Assembly: GCF_021390195.1 (NCBI RefSeq)
Contig: NZ_CP090003.1
Span: 2,530,001-2,594,000, forward strand
Source: Flagellimonas sp. CMM7
GTDB lineage: Bacteria > Bacteroidota > Bacteroidia > Flavobacteriales > Flavobacteriaceae
Direction: 5' to 3'
DNA: 64,000 bases
Shown one piece after another: positions 44,765 to 54,514 of this stretch (within the stretch, counting starts at the first letter, position 1; every line of letters starts with the position of its first letter). Below the pieces are notes generated by a model. That model did not search any database. It saw only the letters and a program-made list of their open reading frames with translations, and had not been told where the DNA came from. Position numbers and translations under genes: made by a program.

Positions 44765-45818
44765 TTACGGGTATCCCTATACACATGAGGGTTTCTCCTT
44801 TAGTAACTGGAGGTGTGCCAATTTTATAAAGAATGGTACCTGATTCTGGAGCCAAAACTTTTTCTAACAATTCACCAAATTCGTTAGTTATAACGCCTAT
44901 TTTTTGTCCTTTTTTTACAGGTTCCCCAGCATATAAATCACTATAAAAAATACCTGTAGCGGGGATCTTTATGTAAACTTGGTTATCGTAAAGTTCAAGT
45001 TTTTCAGGGATATCAAAGTTGGATGTGTACATGTCCAAGGCATTCAAAACATTATAAATCCCATTCTTGTTAAGTACTACTGCATCTTCTTGTACGTTGG
45101 CCAGTTTACCTGCTTCAAAACTTAACCCTACTTTACCATCCTGTACTGCCTGTTTAAATGCATATTTGGCAGGTTCATCATCTTCAATGGTATATGGATA
45201 GGATACTACATTGGCAAAACCACTTGTTTTTGATAATTTTTTTGCCAACTCCGTGGCCTCAGATTTTCCTTTATGATTATAGTAACATACAAAAGGAATG
45301 AGGTCTTCGCTGGCATCACCACCATGAATGTCCAAAAAAACATCGGTTGGTGGAATTATATTTTTAGTAATAAAATGGGCAATTTGTTGCGTTATGGTTC
45401 CATCTTCTTTACCAGGAAAAGCATTGTTTAGATTTGCCCCGTCCAAAGGGTTGACAAAAAGTGACCTACCATAGAAAGCTGCCGTATTGGCTATGGGAAG
45501 AATAATAATTGTTCCCTTTAAGTCTTCGGGGTTTACTTCTTTTAAGAAGGACTGTACGGCCATTATTGGAGGATACTCATAACCATGAACACCTGCAAGG
45601 ACTGTCAAAATTCTACCTTGTTGTTTTCCCTTCACTATGACTATCGGCAGTTTGGCCGAATTACCAAAACTATCCGTAAACTCAGTAGTATATTTTAAAA
45701 TGGACGAAGCCGCTGTTTGCTCTATTTTTTGTGCAAAATTCTCTTGGGCTTTCCCATATACCGCTATTATGAAAAATATGCCACCAATAATACTACGCAA
45801 AGAGTTCAATTTTCTCAT
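44760..45818 (-). CDS. Succinylglutamate desuccinylase/aspartoacylase-family metallohydrolase, exported
   Basis: The start was chosen at 45818, giving 352 residues with a signal peptide (LRSIIGGIFFIIAVYGKAQ); an ATG 45 bases upstream would add a hydrophilic extension before the signal. AGVHGYEYPP (zinc-binding His and Glu) and DIHGGD (second His) are the metal motifs of the AstE/AspA group of the M14-like superfamily, with NPLDGANLNNAFPG between them. A C-terminal beta-barrel-like domain (GEPVKKGQKIGVITNEFGELL) is also typical. It probably removes an acyl or amino-acid group from a small molecule in the periplasm; the substrate is unknown. Confidence 0.85.
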   Translation of the reverse strand: MRKLNSLRSIIGGIFFIIAVYGKAQENFAQKIEQTAASSILKYTTEFTDSFGNSAKLPIVIVKGKQQGRILTVLAGVHGYEYPPIMAVQSFLKEVNPEDLKGTIIILPIANTAAFYGRSLFVNPLDGANLNNAFPGKEDGTITQQIAHFITKNIIPPTDVFLDIHGGDASEDLIPFVCYYNHKGKSEATELAKKLSKTSGFANVVSYPYTIEDDEPAKYAFKQAVQDGKVGLSFEAGKLANVQEDAVVLNKNGIYNVLNALDMYTSNFDIPEKLELYDNQVYIKIPATGIFYSDLYAGEPVKKGQKIGVITNEFGELLEKVLAPESGTILYKIGTPPVTKGETLMCIGIPVK

Positions 45819-45985
45819 TGTTAAATTTTTGGCCCAAACGGATTTATAACTATTTGAAGGCACCGTAAAAGGCGTAAAACAAGATTTGATTATCCTGTGT
45901 CGAAGGTTTTGTTTTTAGATAAACTTCGCATATAAATATACTGATTTGATTGTAATTTAGAGTTTGGTGATTTAGTTGGGAGGTA

Positions 45986-46372
45986 GTGCAAAATACTGGT
46001 TTAAGGATACAAGTGATGGCTTGCTTAATCCTGTTTCCTCTTATTAATATATCATCTGTAGCGGGTGTAAAAGTGTTTAGCCCAGGTGGAACCGTTTATA
46101 GTAGGACTAAATTTGCCGTTCGAGCGATATCGGAAGGACTGCGTCACGAAGTTGGTGGAAATATCAGAACAACCACTATTGAACCAGGATTCATTGACTC
46201 TGAGTTAAAACATGGTAGCTCTTATAAGGAAAGTTCTGATTTTGTAAAAGACTTTTATGAAATTGCCATACCTTCAGATTCCATTGCAAGAACCATTGCA
46301 TTTGCTATAGAACAACCCTCGGATGTAGATGTAAATGAAATATTGATTCGCCCTGCGGTTCAGGATTTCTAA
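45986..46372 (+). pseudogene. Truncated short-chain dehydrogenase/reductase (SDR) remnant
   Basis: Only the C-terminal half of a classical SDR is readable: INISSVAGVKVFSPGG, the catalytic YSRTKFAVRAISEGLRHEV (YxxxK), then TIEPGFIDSELKHG and a normal C-terminus. The cofactor-binding Rossmann half (TGxxxGIG) is missing. Before INISS stands QNTGL, reminiscent of the NNAG motif, then about ten unrelated residues; an in-frame TGA lies at 45968. The simplest reading is an internal deletion plus loss of the 5' end. The open frame begins at a GTG at 45986, but the product could not be an active enzyme. Confidence 0.8.
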
Positions 46373-46469
46373 ACAATTAAAGAACATAGAAAATCCAATT
46401 GAAAAGATTTTTTTGTAATCTAACAATAGATTAACTGAACAATGGTTAACAATTGTATTCAATAATTAA

Positions 46470-46503
46470 AAAAGCGCAAGTCACTGGATTTGCGCTTTTT
46501 TAA
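46470..46503 (+). terminator. Intrinsic hairpin terminator, probably bidirectional
   Basis: AAAAGCGCAA pairs with TTGCGCTTTT around a loop of about ten bases and is followed by further T residues. On the minus strand A-rich flanks become T runs, so it can also stop transcription in that direction. Confidence 0.82.
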
Positions 46504-46543
46504 TATGACTTTCCTTAAGACTTCAAAATGAATCTAAAACATC

Positions 46544-46786
46544 TCAATGTTTACTGGAAACAAACTTTTCTTTATTTAGATCCATTAATCGACCGTTTTC
46601 TGTTATTAAAAAAAGCCCTTTAGATAAACCTGGATAAGTTTGGAAATAGGCATAGGAAATTGAACTTTTAAAATGGGCAATTAAAATGGTATATGCAAAT
46701 GGAAAAAAAAGGCACAAGATTTTATAAGAAAGAACTTGGATAGGTTGCTTTAAAAAGCTAAGGTCAACTAGTTTGCCATCATGTTC
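46544..46786 (-). pseudogene. Startless open frame, possible membrane-protein remnant
   Basis: On the minus strand 80 sense codons run between an in-frame TAA and a TGA. The translation looks protein-like: DGKLVDLSFLKQ, a hydrophobic stretch LCLFFPFAYTILIAHF, then SYAYFQTYPGLSKGLF and LITENGRLMDLNKEKF. No ATG or GTG occurs near the 5' end; the only early candidate is a TTG. It is not recognised. It could be the decayed 3' end of a gene or a chance frame. Confidence 0.25.
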
Positions 46787-46951
46787 TTAATTAATTGGGG
46801 TAAAAGTTCAAGTAAAGGACAAAAAATGTAAACACTAGGCGCCTTTCGCATTAGTCATAATTGATTAAAACACTTCAAATTTTATTGATTCTTAAAATTT
46901 AAAAAATACAAGGCCATATAAATATTATAAAAGTGCTTCTAATTAGCATCT

Positions 46952-47284
46952 TTAAAATAAGTTTGTTAAAATGAAGAAAACAACAACTAAGATTATAAAA
47001 ATTAGTCCGAACCAATGCCACCATGGCCTTCGAAGTTTCAACTCGTTTTCGTAATAGATTTTTTTTAGTTCAAAATCAAACTCACTTTTCTTTGAAGTCT
47101 TTTTACAATAATCGCATTCGCCAAATGTTCTCCTACCCATTGGAAAAATGGGAATCAGAAAAACATGAAAGTAACGTCCATATTCTATAATATTTTGTTG
47201 TACGTTGGTTTCACAATAGCTACATTGTTTTTTTTTAATTTTCAATGACCCAATATAGCTTGATCTTAATCCAAAAATTTTCAT
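46952..47284 (-). CDS. Zinc-ribbon membrane protein
   Basis: A 110-residue protein with two CxxC pairs (CSYC at about 21-24 and CDYC at 57-60) forming a likely zinc ribbon, between them RYFHVFLIPIFPMGRR. A Trp-rich juxtamembrane motif RRPWWHWF and one C-terminal membrane helix (GLIFIILVVVFFILTNLF) follow. The layout fits the zinc-ribbon 'zinc_ribbon_15'-type small membrane proteins of Bacteroidota; function unknown. It stands 58 bases downstream of the T9SS substrate gene on the same strand. Confidence 0.75.
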   Translation of the reverse strand: MKIFGLRSSYIGSLKIKKKQCSYCETNVQQNIIEYGRYFHVFLIPIFPMGRRTFGECDYCKKTSKKSEFDFELKKIYYENELKLRRPWWHWFGLIFIILVVVFFILTNLF

Positions 47285-47342
47285 GCAAAAGAGGTTTAAG
47301 TTGTTGTTTTGTCAAGCCCTTTTTTCTTTCTAATATGGAAAA

Positions 47343-49277
47343 TCAACGCTTTAACGTAAAATGATTCTTTATTGTTCGGCCATTTTGCAATTTCAAAACA
47401 AACCAATAATCACTTGATGGAAGTTTACGGCCATTTAAAGTTCCATCCCACCCAAGATGACCGGATGTCAATTGCTTTAGGAGTTTGCCATATCTATCAA
47501 AAATTTGAACAGTGACATTCGAAAATCCTTCAATACCTTTAATGTGCCAATAATCGTTTACCCCATCGTTGTTAGGGGTAAAAAATTTGGGATAGTCCAA
47601 AATGAAAAAGTTTTTTGTAGTAGTGCCACACCCATTTATATTCCTAACATGCATGGTGTAAGCTCCGCCTAGAACATCTAAAAAAAGATTGCTATTTTGG
47701 TAATGTAATCCATCAATGGAATATTCAATAGCTTCTTCCGCCGAGGCGAGCACTTCGACGGTATTACTAGATGAAAAGTCGTTAATACTAATTTCGTCAA
47801 TTTTTGGAATCTTGGGTTGTTCAACAGAAAAGGAAAATGTCTTTTCGCATAGTAGCCCATTCTCTTTTTTTTCAACTGTAAGAGAGTAGTTGCCTCCATT
47901 AGTTAAATCGACTAAATAAGAATTTGACAATACGATTCCCGCTTCATTACGCCATTCCCAAAAGTCCATTGTAGGGTTTACTGATAGGGTCAGAGCTGTT
48001 TCAGGGTCACACAAATGATATTTTTCTTTTAAATCAATTTCCAAAGGAGCATTCACAACCAACTCAAAACTTGTTTCTGAAAAGCAGTCCAAGTTTTTTT
48101 TGCTAGTTACTCTTACAAGAATGGTCTGCCTATACGGAACAGTGTTCTGAAATGGATTGGAAAGTGGGGAAGGCAATGGAGTACCATCAACATTAAAAAA
48201 AGAAACTTCAAGGCCTGTTTGCTCCCCTAAAACTATAGATTCAATGTCCGATGTATCAAATGTTGAAGAAAGCCCCGTTCCTTGAATGTCTTCACAAGAA
48301 AAAATAGTTTCTATTGGGTATGCCCTTACAGGTTCAAAAACTTCAATATTTTTTTTAAGGGTTACTACTTTTTTCCCAATGGTTGTAACTTTTGCTGTGA
48401 CTATATAAGTCCCCTTGGAAGTAAATTCATGGAAAGGAGCAATAGCTGTAGAATTATTACTGGTTCCTGAATCAGGGTCTCCAAAATCCCATTCTACTGA
48501 GGTAATATTATCTGTATTGGTAAGGCCAAAGTCTGAAGAAAGACTACCGCAATTGATCTCGTGATTTATGTTGTGCTCAGTAACAGTGTTGGGTGATCCG
48601 AATGCCTTCAGATAATAGTGTACTCCTGTATATCCATAGTCGGCCGTGGTAACATAATTATCAGGTGCGCAACCAATGGGATGAAACCAGGATGGATCAG
48701 TTTCACCTTCGGTATAGGCAATGATGATTTTATTTGGTCTTGTGACAATTTCCTCTACTTCCACTAAAATTCTTTTTGTATTTATTGGCACAACCACTGG
48801 AACATCAAAATCTAATGTCAATTTCTGCAAGTTGGTGCCCGTTCCAAATACAAGGGAAGGGTCTTTTAGTTCTACTGTTTGACTAGATCCAAGCAAATTC
48901 GCATCTGGAAAGGAATCAGGAAAGTCAGCATCAATCTCATAAATGTTAAAACGTACAAAAATAGGGTCGCTATTGTATATTGAGAGTACAAATGCAATTT
49001 CCGCAGAATCAATGATGAGCTCTTCATTTTGTAAAACACCAAAGTTTGAAAGTTCAAAGATTCGCCCCCAATAATTTGCTGGATTACAATGAAATATAAT
49101 ATGCCATGGATGTATTTCCCCTACATTTTGGTCTAGAGTAATTTGCGCCGTAACAGTCCTGGAAAAAAGAATGAGCATGACCATAGCCCATACTCTTGAC
49201 AATTTAGCCAACCCTAACTGGGGAATTCTAATTTTTAACCTGTTTTGTTTGTAAAAGATAGTTCCTGATGATGTCAT
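47343..49277 (-). CDS. T9SS type B substrate with PKD domain
   Basis: A 644-residue secreted protein. The N-terminal hydrophobic signal (VWAMVMLILFSRTVTAQ) is preceded by about 28 residues, an unusually long n-region. Residues about 240-310 form a PKD-like domain (SVEWDFGDPDSGTSNNST ... GTYIVTAKVTT). A Cys-bearing region of Ig-like modules follows. The last 85 residues are the gliding-motility-associated type B sorting domain: FFTPNNDGVNDYWHIKGI, VQIFDRYGKLLKQL, GWDGTLNGRKLPSSDYWFVL. Such proteins cross the outer membrane through the T9SS powered by GldLM, and type B substrates usually rely on a PorP/SprF partner, one of which is encoded at 53586. Confidence 0.9.
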   Translation of the reverse strand: MTSSGTIFYKQNRLKIRIPQLGLAKLSRVWAMVMLILFSRTVTAQITLDQNVGEIHPWHIIFHCNPANYWGRIFELSNFGVLQNEELIIDSAEIAFVLSIYNSDPIFVRFNIYEIDADFPDSFPDANLLGSSQTVELKDPSLVFGTGTNLQKLTLDFDVPVVVPINTKRILVEVEEIVTRPNKIIIAYTEGETDPSWFHPIGCAPDNYVTTADYGYTGVHYYLKAFGSPNTVTEHNINHEINCGSLSSDFGLTNTDNITSVEWDFGDPDSGTSNNSTAIAPFHEFTSKGTYIVTAKVTTIGKKVVTLKKNIEVFEPVRAYPIETIFSCEDIQGTGLSSTFDTSDIESIVLGEQTGLEVSFFNVDGTPLPSPLSNPFQNTVPYRQTILVRVTSKKNLDCFSETSFELVVNAPLEIDLKEKYHLCDPETALTLSVNPTMDFWEWRNEAGIVLSNSYLVDLTNGGNYSLTVEKKENGLLCEKTFSFSVEQPKIPKIDEISINDFSSSNTVEVLASAEEAIEYSIDGLHYQNSNLFLDVLGGAYTMHVRNINGCGTTTKNFFILDYPKFFTPNNDGVNDYWHIKGIEGFSNVTVQIFDRYGKLLKQLTSGHLGWDGTLNGRKLPSSDYWFVLKLQNGRTIKNHFTLKR

Positions 49278-49697
49278 AATTACTAGATACTAAAGTAAAG
49301 GTGTTGTAAAGCCTAAGACCGTGCTTTTTTCTAAAAGGGATGTATCATTCATTCTTTGGCCATAAAGCCCCTTAAAAACCGTCCCAAGACCGTCATAAAT
49401 TAAATTGAATAAATGTTCCTTTTTAGAAAGTATCAGTTTTTTGAAATTCTCATCCAAATCGGTCAAAAGGTTTAATTCATCAGATGACTTGTAAAAAGTA
49501 GGACAAATACTCTATTCCGAACAATGAAATATAAACACCGATAAATAAATGAAAATATCCTTTTGCTAAATATGATATCCTTAACAGATAGTAGTGGGTA
49601 TAACTTTGATTCCAAATGTTTTGAGAATGTAAGAAGGTATAAGCCTGTTTACAAATATGAATGAAGCAACCAATCAATTTAACCTAAAATCGTGATT
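49278..49697 (+). other. Divergent intergenic region between two T9SS substrate genes
   Basis: About 420 AT-rich bases that must carry the promoters of both flanking genes. One TAnnTTTG element is seen for the rightward gene (49601-49608). AAGACCGT occurs at two places near the leftward gene. No RNA gene is visible; a 65-codon minus-strand frame looks spurious. Confidence 0.6.
49601..49608 (+). promoter_or_regulatory. Putative -7 promoter element of the large adhesin gene
   Basis: TAACTTTG matches TAnnTTTG exactly and would give a leader of about 80-90 bases. No TTG stands at the ideal distance, so only the -7 half is supported. Confidence 0.38.
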
Positions 49698-52600
49698 ATG
49701 AAAGTTAAATACCTACTTACTTTTTTGATACTATGGATTTTTGGCTTTACCACAGTTCAAGCCCAGTGTGATGCAAACAATTTTTCTGTAACGGTCACTT
49801 CAGGAAGTTGCCTTGCGAATGGAACCATTAGCGTACTTCTCCCTGGTGGGGCTCCTTGTACCGGATGGCAGGCAATTCTTACCAACCCTAGTGGAGTGGA
49901 GACCATAAGGAATATCCCATCAGACGGTGGTCCTATCGATTTTAATTCCTTGGCAACTGGAGATTATAGCATACGATTGGTCAATGGCGCAACAGTAATA
50001 CCTTATCCAAACAATCCAGTACAGGTAACTACTACGTACCAGGCCATGCTCATTTCCAGTAGCAGTCAAGCCCCGTCTTGTCCAATAGGCGCAGACCAAT
50101 ATACCCCAGATGGAACATTGGAAATTACCATTGACAATGGTGGTAATGGACCATTTCTTTACGAGGCAACTTCACAATTTGGAGTGCAGAGTTTTGGCCC
50201 AACAGCGAATACTTCCCACACTTTTGCAAACATGGAAGGAGGGGAATCGGTATCTTTTACGGTGACTGATTTGGGGTGCGGAGTTTCCCAAACACAAGAT
50301 CCGGTAATTGCCCTTAACAACGATATAGCATCCGAATATCTTATATCTGGATTCAGAAGAAGATGTGCTCCCGAGTGTAGTACATATGATGCAGTATTTT
50401 TTACCAACATATTTTCCCAAAATCGAATAAATACTGTACAATTACCCGGTAATGCCACAATAAGTATAAATGGAGGAGCGCCACAGGACCTTGTACTGGA
50501 AAATGCAAACGGTTCCGTTATTTCTTTTGAATATCCTCCTGGATTAAACGAGAACGATTCCTATGTACTTAATTTTAATGACGGTTGCTTTACTTTTAGT
50601 GGAAACGGTACGGCCTTGCCCATAAATGACACTCTTTTGCAATTAAATAGAGATGCAATCTATGATCCCGTTACCTGCACTTTTATACATTCGGTAAGCC
50701 CTAAAGGTCTTACAGGTGTTGGAGAAGATGTCTACAATATGTTCTGCAGTACCAATAATTTGATTATAGAACAGGAGATTACATCGGGGGTATGGGTAAA
50801 TGTGCCTTTGGTAGGAGGCTCTTCAAGTGATCCGTTAAATTCTGGAATTCCGTTTCAGTTGCCCGGCAGTGGGCATTATCGTGTTACCGCTTCGGATGAT
50901 TGCCATACAATCATTGAGGAGTTTGATACTTTACCAGAGGTAAACCCCTTAGATGACATTGATATCCGCAATTCAAGTTCAGTTTTAGAAGGAACGGGTG
51001 CCTTGGTAATTGACAGAGTACCAGGAACGGCCTCCTCGGCACCCATCCCTGCTACAACCTATGAGATAAGCCCAGTACCATTTGTGCCCAGTATAACCAT
51101 AAGCCCAAGCCATCCTTTTAGCTTGGCAGGGTCTTACACCATTAATTTTCCGGCAACCTATACTACATCAATAAATCGTTCCTATATAGGAGATTTGCCT
51201 CCTGGGGATTACGAAATCAATGTCACGGACGTATGCAATAATCAAGCGCAAATATTGCATACAGTTTCAGACGTATCTCAATATAATCCTTCGGTACAAG
51301 TAGTTAATGGATGTCTTAATTCTTCAAGCATTATTTATGATATGAATCCGATAAATGTGGCCAGTACTTTCAATACCCGCGTGGATGTTGAATTATGGAC
51401 CGATAACGGGAATGGTGAATTAGGCGCCTTGGTGCAAGGGGATATTCCTCCAGACCACCTTTCCGGATTTTTTGATAACATTTCGTCCGGAGATTACATT
51501 CTTAGATTCACCAACATCAACTTTAGATCTAGCAATCTCAATGAAAACTTCTCAGTTGTTACACTCAATAATGATGACCGAGAATATCAAACACTTGTTA
51601 CCGTTGCCCCTTTTCAAAATATTGGAGTAACAACTACGGGGGCATTTTGCGATTTAAACGATTCCTCCTCAGGAATGGTCTTTGCCGAAATTACAAGTGG
51701 CACCCCAACCTATCCTATGGTATATGAACTTTTTGATGCCTCTAACCTTAGTACTCCTGTACAGACTTTTACCGAAACGGATATATCCGTGACCAATCAT
51801 CTTTTTCAAAATGTTTCCGAAGGAAGTTATATAGTAAGGATAAGCACGGCATGTGATGGATTGGATTCAGACCTTGATCTAATATTGGCGCCCATACAAA
51901 CATTAATCACTTCGAACAACAATGGTCCCTTATGTTCTCCTGGAGAGAATATTGAACTGTCCGTAAATTTGCCCACAAGTCTTTTTGATATTGTATGGAC
52001 CGATGACCAGGGCAATACGGTTGGTACGGAGTCCTCGGTCACGATTTCCGTGACTACCCCAACTACGTACACGGCAAGCTATTCCCTTAAATCTGTATTT
52101 TGTCCATCGGCCCAAGTAAACACCAATGATATTTTTATCGATTTTCACCCCGATCTTGTTCAAATAGGTTCAGAAAGCACTACTTGCAATAGTTCAGGAG
52201 CTGATTATAGGATTAGTGTAGAAGTCGCTGGAACACCTCCCTATACCGTAACGGGTACTGGGGCTCCGGGAATATTCAATGGAAACATATGGACTTCCGA
52301 CCCTATACCCGCCGGTACAGATTATAATGTGAGCTTTGAAGATGCCAGTACATGTGCCATATTGAATGTATCGGATATAGCACCCAATTGTTGTGTGTTT
52401 GCAGTTACATGTCCCACATTTCCTGATATGGTCGTGCAATGTTATGCAGATTTGCCTTCAGCTATAAGTCTTACCGAAACGGCATTTGAGGCCTTGGGCA
52501 ATGCAGATGGTCTAATTGGAGATTACCCCTGTGGAATTATTGAAATAACGGTCACAAATAGCCCGGATATGGGTAGCTGTGACCAGACCATAACCAGAAC

Positions 52601-53504
52601 CTATACGGTAACCGAATATGAGGACACCAATGCAAACGGAGTCAGGGATACTGGGGAGAATGTAATATTAAATACATTGGACTGTCAACAGGCCATCAGT
52701 GTCGAAGATGCCATGCCACCGTCCTTCGTTGAAAGTGTTCCAGCCGATATAACTGTACTATGTACTGAAATACCAGAAGCCGCAACGTTAACGGCAATAG
52801 ACAACTGTAGTCCGGACGTACAGGTAAATTTCACGGAACAGACCATATTTTCCAACACTACCGATGATTTTATCATAGAGCGTCTATGGGAGGCCGTGGA
52901 TTCCTGTGGTAATGTTGAGCTATTTCAACAGATTATCAATGTAACACAACCTGAAACAGAAATTGTAATTATTGATGTTTGTGTTGATGATAATAATATT
53001 GATCTTCTCCCATATCTGCCTCCTTCTTTTGATGCCAATGGAGTATTTGAAGTCATATCTGGAGATGGAAGCTTGGACGGTAGTTTATTGGACCCTTCCG
53101 ATTTTGGAGTTGGGGAACACCAGATTTCCTATAGTTCTGAACAGGGAATCTGTAAGTACTTTGTAGACTTTACCATACGTATCAATGCTGATTGTATCCC
53201 TTGCAATGCTTCGGAAATTACGGCGTCAACTGCGGTCACGGCAAACTTAGATGGTGTTAACGATTTCTTCGAAATAAAAGGAGGGGAATACTGCAATTAT
53301 ACCTTTGGACTGCAAATTCTTAACCGATGGGGCCGAATTGTTTACGAATCCAACGATTACAGAAATGATTGGAGCGGGTTTTCCCCAAGCAATACTTTCG
53401 GTAGTTCGATCACTTTACCATCAGGCACATACTATTATATTATTTCGGTCATAGGTCTTGAAATGGAGCCTATTAATGGATACATATACTTAGGTGCTGA
53501 TTAG
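49698..53504 (+). CDS. Large T9SS type B surface protein (adhesin-like)
   Basis: The start was chosen at ATG 49698 (1268 residues); a GTG six bases upstream is possible. Signal peptide (LLTFLILWIFGFTTVQAQ), then a long series of beta-rich, Cys-containing modules of the kind found in SprB-like and other flavobacterial adhesins. Near residues 900-1090 lie a HYR-like module (PADITVLCTEIPEAATLTAI) and TYTVTEYEDTNANGVRDTGE. The C-terminal 90 residues form the type B sorting domain: TANLDGVNDFFEIKGG, LQILNRWGRIVYES, LPSGTYYYIISVIG. The usual TPN-DG-ND opening is changed to TANLDGVND. PorP/SprF and OmpA partner genes follow, as in sprB-sprF type arrangements. Confidence 0.88.
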   Translation: MKVKYLLTFLILWIFGFTTVQAQCDANNFSVTVTSGSCLANGTISVLLPGGAPCTGWQAILTNPSGVETIRNIPSDGGPIDFNSLATGDYSIRLVNGATVIPYPNNPVQVTTTYQAMLISSSSQAPSCPIGADQYTPDGTLEITIDNGGNGPFLYEATSQFGVQSFGPTANTSHTFANMEGGESVSFTVTDLGCGVSQTQDPVIALNNDIASEYLISGFRRRCAPECSTYDAVFFTNIFSQNRINTVQLPGNATISINGGAPQDLVLENANGSVISFEYPPGLNENDSYVLNFNDGCFTFSGNGTALPINDTLLQLNRDAIYDPVTCTFIHSVSPKGLTGVGEDVYNMFCSTNNLIIEQEITSGVWVNVPLVGGSSSDPLNSGIPFQLPGSGHYRVTASDDCHTIIEEFDTLPEVNPLDDIDIRNSSSVLEGTGALVIDRVPGTASSAPIPATTYEISPVPFVPSITISPSHPFSLAGSYTINFPATYTTSINRSYIGDLPPGDYEINVTDVCNNQAQILHTVSDVSQYNPSVQVVNGCLNSSSIIYDMNPINVASTFNTRVDVELWTDNGNGELGALVQGDIPPDHLSGFFDNISSGDYILRFTNINFRSSNLNENFSVVTLNNDDREYQTLVTVAPFQNIGVTTTGAFCDLNDSSSGMVFAEITSGTPTYPMVYELFDASNLSTPVQTFTETDISVTNHLFQNVSEGSYIVRISTACDGLDSDLDLILAPIQTLITSNNNGPLCSPGENIELSVNLPTSLFDIVWTDDQGNTVGTESSVTISVTTPTTYTASYSLKSVFCPSAQVNTNDIFIDFHPDLVQIGSESTTCNSSGADYRISVEVAGTPPYTVTGTGAPGIFNGNIWTSDPIPAGTDYNVSFEDASTCAILNVSDIAPNCCVFAVTCPTFPDMVVQCYADLPSAISLTETAFEALGNADGLIGDYPCGIIEITVTNSPDMGSCDQTITRTYTVTEYEDTNANGVRDTGENVILNTLDCQQAISVEDAMPPSFVESVPADITVLCTEIPEAATLTAIDNCSPDVQVNFTEQTIFSNTTDDFIIERLWEAVDSCGNVELFQQIINVTQPETEIVIIDVCVDDNNIDLLPYLPPSFDANGVFEVISGDGSLDGSLLDPSDFGVGEHQISYSSEQGICKYFVDFTIRINADCIPCNASEITASTAVTANLDGVNDFFEIKGGEYCNYTFGLQILNRWGRIVYESNDYRNDWSGFSPSNTFGSSITLPSGTYYYIISVIGLEMEPINGYIYLGAD

Positions 53505-53585
53505 GGAGCCCATCAACCATAATAATTTCTATATAAATATGAACCCCCAAACTTATATTCTATTGATCGATAGATGTACTAAACC

Positions 53586-54503
53586 ATGGAAAGCATGAAA
53601 ACAATAAAAAAACATTTAATAATGATTGTGGTATTGTGCGGAACGACTACAAACGCACAACAATTGCCACAGTTCACACAGTACATGTTCAATACCATTT
53701 CCATAAATCCTGCCTATGCCGGAAGTAGGGAAAGTATTAATATGACAGCTTTGCACCGCAACCAATGGGCAGGTCTGGAGGGTAATCCCACTACCAGCAC
53801 TTTCTCGGTTCATACCCCTTTGAACAATGAACGTGTGGGCTTGGGCCTTTCTTATATGGCTGACGAATTGGGCTTTGAAAAAACCCATTATGTATATGGA
53901 GATTTTTCCTATACTGTTCAAGTAACTGAAGAAGCAAAGCTGTCCTTTGGTCTAAAAGCGGGGGTTACCAATTACAATTTGCAGAATCCGGATTCCAACG
54001 ACCCGTTCTTTAATTCCAACTTCAACAGTTGGAAACCGAATTTTGGTGTTGGAATTTACCTCACTACTAATAGATGGTATGCCGGGATATCGTCTCCAAG
54101 AATTTTGAACACGGACTTGAACGAAGGTGAATTCAAGGCATTGGAAAGAAACAGTTATTATGCCATAGGCGGGCTTGTTCTTGATTTGTCCGCGAACATC
54201 AAGTTTCGCCCGGCATTTATCACGAAGTTCACTAATGGAGCACCTTCAACCTACGACATTACTTCCAGTTTTTTATGGAACGAAAAAATTTGGCTCGGAG
54301 CATCGTATAGATTCAATGATGCTTCCAATTTCGGAGCTTTTATAGATTTTCAGGTTTCTAAAAATATCAGACTTGGCTATGCTTATGACTTGCCAACTTC
54401 TATCATAAGACCTTATTCTGGGGGAACGCACGAGGCTATCCTCATTTTCGAACCAAGATTGTCAAAGAAGACCAAACTCTATAGATCCCCAAGATATTTC
54501 TAA
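53586..54503 (+). CDS. PorP/SprF family type IX secretion membrane protein
   Basis: A 305-residue outer-membrane beta-barrel protein with a signal peptide (LIMIVVLCGTTTNAQ). The signature QLPQFTQYMFNTISINPAYAG, followed by MTALHRNQWAGLEGNPTT, is diagnostic of PorP/SprF. These proteins help export or anchor a specific T9SS type B substrate encoded next to them, here the 1268-residue protein 81 bases upstream. The barrel ends with YDLPTSIIRPYSGGTHEAIL, also typical. Confidence 0.95.
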   Translation: MESMKTIKKHLIMIVVLCGTTTNAQQLPQFTQYMFNTISINPAYAGSRESINMTALHRNQWAGLEGNPTTSTFSVHTPLNNERVGLGLSYMADELGFEKTHYVYGDFSYTVQVTEEAKLSFGLKAGVTNYNLQNPDSNDPFFNSNFNSWKPNFGVGIYLTTNRWYAGISSPRILNTDLNEGEFKALERNSYYAIGGLVLDLSANIKFRPAFITKFTNGAPSTYDITSSFLWNEKIWLGASYRFNDASNFGAFIDFQVSKNIRLGYAYDLPTSIIRPYSGGTHEAILIFEPRLSKKTKLYRSPRYF

Positions 54504-54514
54504 AACCTTATCCC

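Larger units (their letters stand above)
46373..46951 (+). other. Long AT-rich intergenic region
   Basis: About 580 bases between the SDR remnant and the zinc-ribbon gene. It contains one hairpin terminator (46470-46503) and one startless open frame on the minus strand (46544-46786). The remaining 165 bases next to the zinc-ribbon gene are AT-rich with nothing recognisable. Confidence 0.6.

Noticed and set aside
49311..49400. AAGACCGT occurring twice near the start of the minus-strand T9SS substrate gene
   Set aside because: An eight-base repeat in a 420-base spacer, with irregular spacing, is too weak to call a regulatory site.
49480..49677. 65-codon minus-strand frame in the divergent spacer before the adhesin
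   Set aside because: Rich in Tyr, Ile and Leu as expected from AT-rich random sequence; it overlaps the putative leader and promoter of the adhesin gene.
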